DNA from: JARRQB01 sp965368585
GTDB lineage: Bacteria > Pseudomonadota > Gammaproteobacteria > Chromatiales > Chromatiaceae
NCBI GenBank assembly: GCA_965368585.1
Contig: CBDUNM010000070.1
Coordinates: forward strand, 1 to 23,900
Direction: 5' to 3'
DNA length: 23,900 bases
Shown here: one piece after another, positions 21,728-23,900 of the stretch
Numbering within the stretch: position 1 is the first letter of the stretch
Layout: each line of letters starts with the position of its first letter
Notes under the pieces: generated by a model
Database searches by the model: none
Told to the model about the DNA's origin: nothing
What the model saw: only the letters and a program-made list of their open reading frames with translations
Made by a program: the position numbers and the translations under genes

Positions 21728-23900
21728 CGTCGCGGTCGGTCTGAACATGATCGTACAGGCGACACAGCGCGGCGTAGGGACAGAGCCGGCAGGCTTGCGC
21801 CGAGGGTGTTGCCTCGGCCCGGCCCGCGCGCACCTCGCCTGCCAGCGCGCCGAGCGCGGAGCGCCAGTGCTGCTGCAGATTGGACCAGTCCGCGATGTCC
21901 TGGGTACCCGGAAAGGCCGCCACGCCGGGCAGAATGTCGGCGTCGCGCGTCAACCCCGTGAAACCGCAGCCTTCGGTGCGCAGACGCGCCAGCACGCCGG
22001 CCGCGACGGCGTCTTCGCTGGCAATGCAGTACAGCGGCACCTGCGGTTGGACGATCCGCGGATCGGTCCAGTCGCTCACCTGGGTCTTCTTGGCGGTCTT
22101 GTAGTCGATGACCACCACGGTACCGTCGTCGAGCGTGTCGATACGATCGGCGCGTACCCGCAAGTGCAGGCCTTGGAGATCGATCGCCGCATCGGCCTCG
22201 AGGCGCGCGACACTGAACGGCGCGCGCCCGCCTTCGACGTCCAGCCAGGACATCAGCAGCGTGCTCAGGCGTTCGCGTTCCAGCGCGACATACTGGGTTG
22301 TGTAGAGATCCGGGCGGTCCGCTTGCGCCTCGGCGAGCGCCGTATCGATCGCGCTGCCGACCGCGATGTCCCGGTCCGCGTGCGACAGCGCCAGCAGGGT
22401 TGCCTGATTCTCGAGTCCGCGCCACAGCAGTTCCAGGGCGCGATGCACGGTGGCGCCGACGTGACGGCCGTCGGGGACAGTTTGCGGTTCGCTCAACGGC
22501 AGGGCGCGCAGCCGGTAGGCGGCGACCGCGCTGAACGGACAGCTGGCCTGGGCTGCCAGCAATTGTGTTCCTCCCCGTAATGTCGCCGGCGGTGCAGCAA
22601 GGTCCGTGTCGATCCAGGTTTCCAGGGGCGCGCCTGGCATGGACAACGCGTCGGCAGGCATTGGGAGCAGATCCAACTGCGCCGCGCCTAACTCGGGCAC
22701 CGCCGCGATCAGGGGGCTGGCGCGCAGTTCCCGATCGCCTTCCTTGAGCGGATAGCTGAAAATCGCCTCGGGCGCCGTGCGGCGCAGTCTTTCGGTCAGG
22801 CGTTGCGCAAACAGCCATTCGCGCTCGGCGCTCGCATGCGGCAGCCCAAGGCGGCGCTGCAGATGCGGCGGCAGCAGTGGATGCGGAGCGGCCGGCGGCG
22901 GCCAGACGGTGTCGTCGAGGCCCATCACCCAGAGGTGGTCGCAACGCGTGCCCGCGGCTTCGAGAACGCCCAGTACCTGGATGGGGGCGTGGCGGCTCTC
23001 GGGTTGGAATACGACCTGCGTGCTCATGCGCCGCAGCAGGCTTACCGCCGCGGAATAGCCGATCCGGCCGGAGACCGAATCCAGCTTGACCAACTCGCTA
23101 TACAATTCGCGGAAGCGCGTCACGGTCTGGAACTCGTCGCTGTCCAGCTGGCGTTCGCCGGGCCAGCCCAGGGCGCCGAGCAGGCGGTCCAGATCATTGG
23201 CCCACGCGGACGGCAGCGCCTTGCGGGGAAAGCCGCGGACCAGCGTGCGGGCGCTCTTCAGCGCGGCCTCGGTGTGCGGGATGTGCGGGACGGTGCGCGC
23301 CAGCGCCTGCAGCAGCCGTCCGATGGACAACCGGGCGCGACCCTGGTCACGCAGTCGCGCATCCAGGTCGGCGCGACCGGTCCATTCGAGCGCCGCGCCG
23401 GCGAAAAACGGCGAGCACAGGAAGCGACCGACGGCGTGCAGCGGTTGCTCACCCTCCAGCAGCCGCAGCGCCAGCAACGCGTCGTGGACCACGGGATACG
23501 AAGCCAACGGTTCGCCCAACGAGAACTCGAACAGCGGTTGTCGGGGGCGGGGACCGGGCACGCCGGTTTCCGGATGCAGAATGGCCTTGAACCACCGGTC
23601 GATCGCGGCGCGGCGTTTGCCCAGGTCGGGTACGACGATATTGATCCGGGTATGCGGTGCGGCGCGCAAACGTGACCAGGCCCAACGTGCGCAGATCGCG
23701 ATTTCCTGATCGCGGTCGACCGCTGCATACCGGTGCGCCTGCTGCGCCGCCGCGGCATCGGCGAGTACGCTGATACCGGTACCGGCGTCGGCGAGCGCCG
23801 CCAGCAGCGCTGCCTGGGCGGTCGTCAGCTGGTCGAATCCCGCCAGAATCAGGCGCGGCGGCGGGTTCAGGTCGCGCGCCGCGATCGCAGCGATGGCGAC
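21720..23900 (-). CDS. AddB-like PD-(D/E)xK nuclease with Fe-S cysteines (5' end outside window)
   Basis: This is the partner of the AddA-like helicase and resembles the 'probable DNA repair protein' family (TIGR03623). The frame stays open to the window edge: 726 residues are visible and the start is missing. An apparent TTG start at 23669 is not the true start, since 77 upstream codons (including LILAGFDQLT, expected in the family) have no stop. The middle is an inactive-looking helicase fold. The C-terminal nuclease has GRHVGATVHRALELLW, RADRIDTLDDG, VVVIDYKTAKK and QVPLYC. Four cysteines suit a cluster: one in QASCPFSAVAAYRL (codon 22539-22541) and three in CRLCPYAALC (codons near 21789, 21780 and 21762), matching the C...CxxCx5C layout of AddB. 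Translation of addA likely re-initiates from its end. Confidence 0.9.
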   Translation of the reverse strand, partial: VAIAAIAARDLNPPPRLILAGFDQLTTAQAALLAALADAGTGISVLADAAAAQQAHRYAAVDRDQEIAICARWAWSRLRAAPHTRINIVVPDLGKRRAAIDRWFKAILHPETGVPGPRPRQPLFEFSLGEPLASYPVVHDALLALRLLEGEQPLHAVGRFLCSPFFAGAALEWTGRADLDARLRDQGRARLSIGRLLQALARTVPHIPHTEAALKSARTLVRGFPRKALPSAWANDLDRLLGALGWPGERQLDSDEFQTVTRFRELYSELVKLDSVSGRIGYSAAVSLLRRMSTQVVFQPESRHAPIQVLGVLEAAGTRCDHLWVMGLDDTVWPPPAAPHPLLPPHLQRRLGLPHASAEREWLFAQRLTERLRRTAPEAIFSYPLKEGDRELRASPLIAAVPELGAAQLDLLPMPADALSMPGAPLETWIDTDLAAPPATLRGGTQLLAAQASCPFSAVAAYRLRALPLSEPQTVPDGRHVGATVHRALELLWRGLENQATLLALSHADRDIAVGSAIDTALAEAQADRPDLYTTQYVALERERLSTLLMSWLDVEGGRAPFSVARLEADAAIDLQGLHLRVRADRIDTLDDGTVVVIDYKTAKKTQVSDWTDPRIVQPQVPLYCIASEDAVAAGVLARLRTEGCGFTGLTRDADILPGVAAFPGTQDIADWSNLQQHWRSALGALAGEVRAGRAEATPSAQACRLCPYAALCRLYDHVQTDRDDE

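Overview
The window looks like a high-GC (about 60-63 %, estimated by eye) chromosomal segment of a gammaproteobacterium. The evidence is the IbpA-type small heat-shock gene with a sigma32-type promoter, the Tex, DegQ and SUF proteins, an LpxR-type lipid A deacylase, and the AddAB-like helicase-nuclease pair common in proteobacteria. A Chromatiales/Ectothiorhodospira-like lineage would fit, but I cannot prove the genus. There are no tRNA, rRNA, CRISPR, IS or phage genes. No gene-free stretch exceeds 300 bases; the longest, 335-589, holds one terminator and otherwise nothing I can recognise.

Layout: (1) 68-334, a small double-glycine-leader peptide gene with its own terminator. (2) 590-4435, tex and a degQ-like protease, both on the minus strand. 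(3) 4589-5198, an ibpA-type chaperone gene on the minus strand with a sigma32-like promoter and a 5' leader that folds like a ROSE RNA thermometer. (4) 5223-6646, a ChaN-PDZ protein and a coupled 80-residue protein of unknown function, head to head with an M1-type metallopeptidase gene (6633-8813). (5) 8847-13714, an iron-sulfur assembly locus: sufB-sufC-sufD-sufT on the plus strand, preceded by a sigma70-like promoter overlapped by an IscR-type-1-like site, converging on sufE and an A-type carrier gene on the minus strand. No sufS is present. (6) 13828-15928, an LpxR-like outer-membrane protein and a histone-deacetylase-like amidohydrolase. (7) 15925-17816, an ABC-2 exporter (ATPase and permease). 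(8) 17889-23900, a tightly overlapped minus-strand operon: an AddB-like nuclease with iron-sulfur cysteines (cut by the window edge), an AddA-like helicase-nuclease, and a small YpsA/SLOG-type Rossmann protein.

Themes: protein quality control (DegQ, IbpA, M1 peptidase), iron and Fe-S biology (ChaN, SUF; the AddB-like protein is a probable Fe-S client), envelope modification and export, and double-strand-break repair. The least explained items are the GG-leader peptide, the 80-residue ChaN partner, and the SLOG protein fused by overlap to the repair operon.
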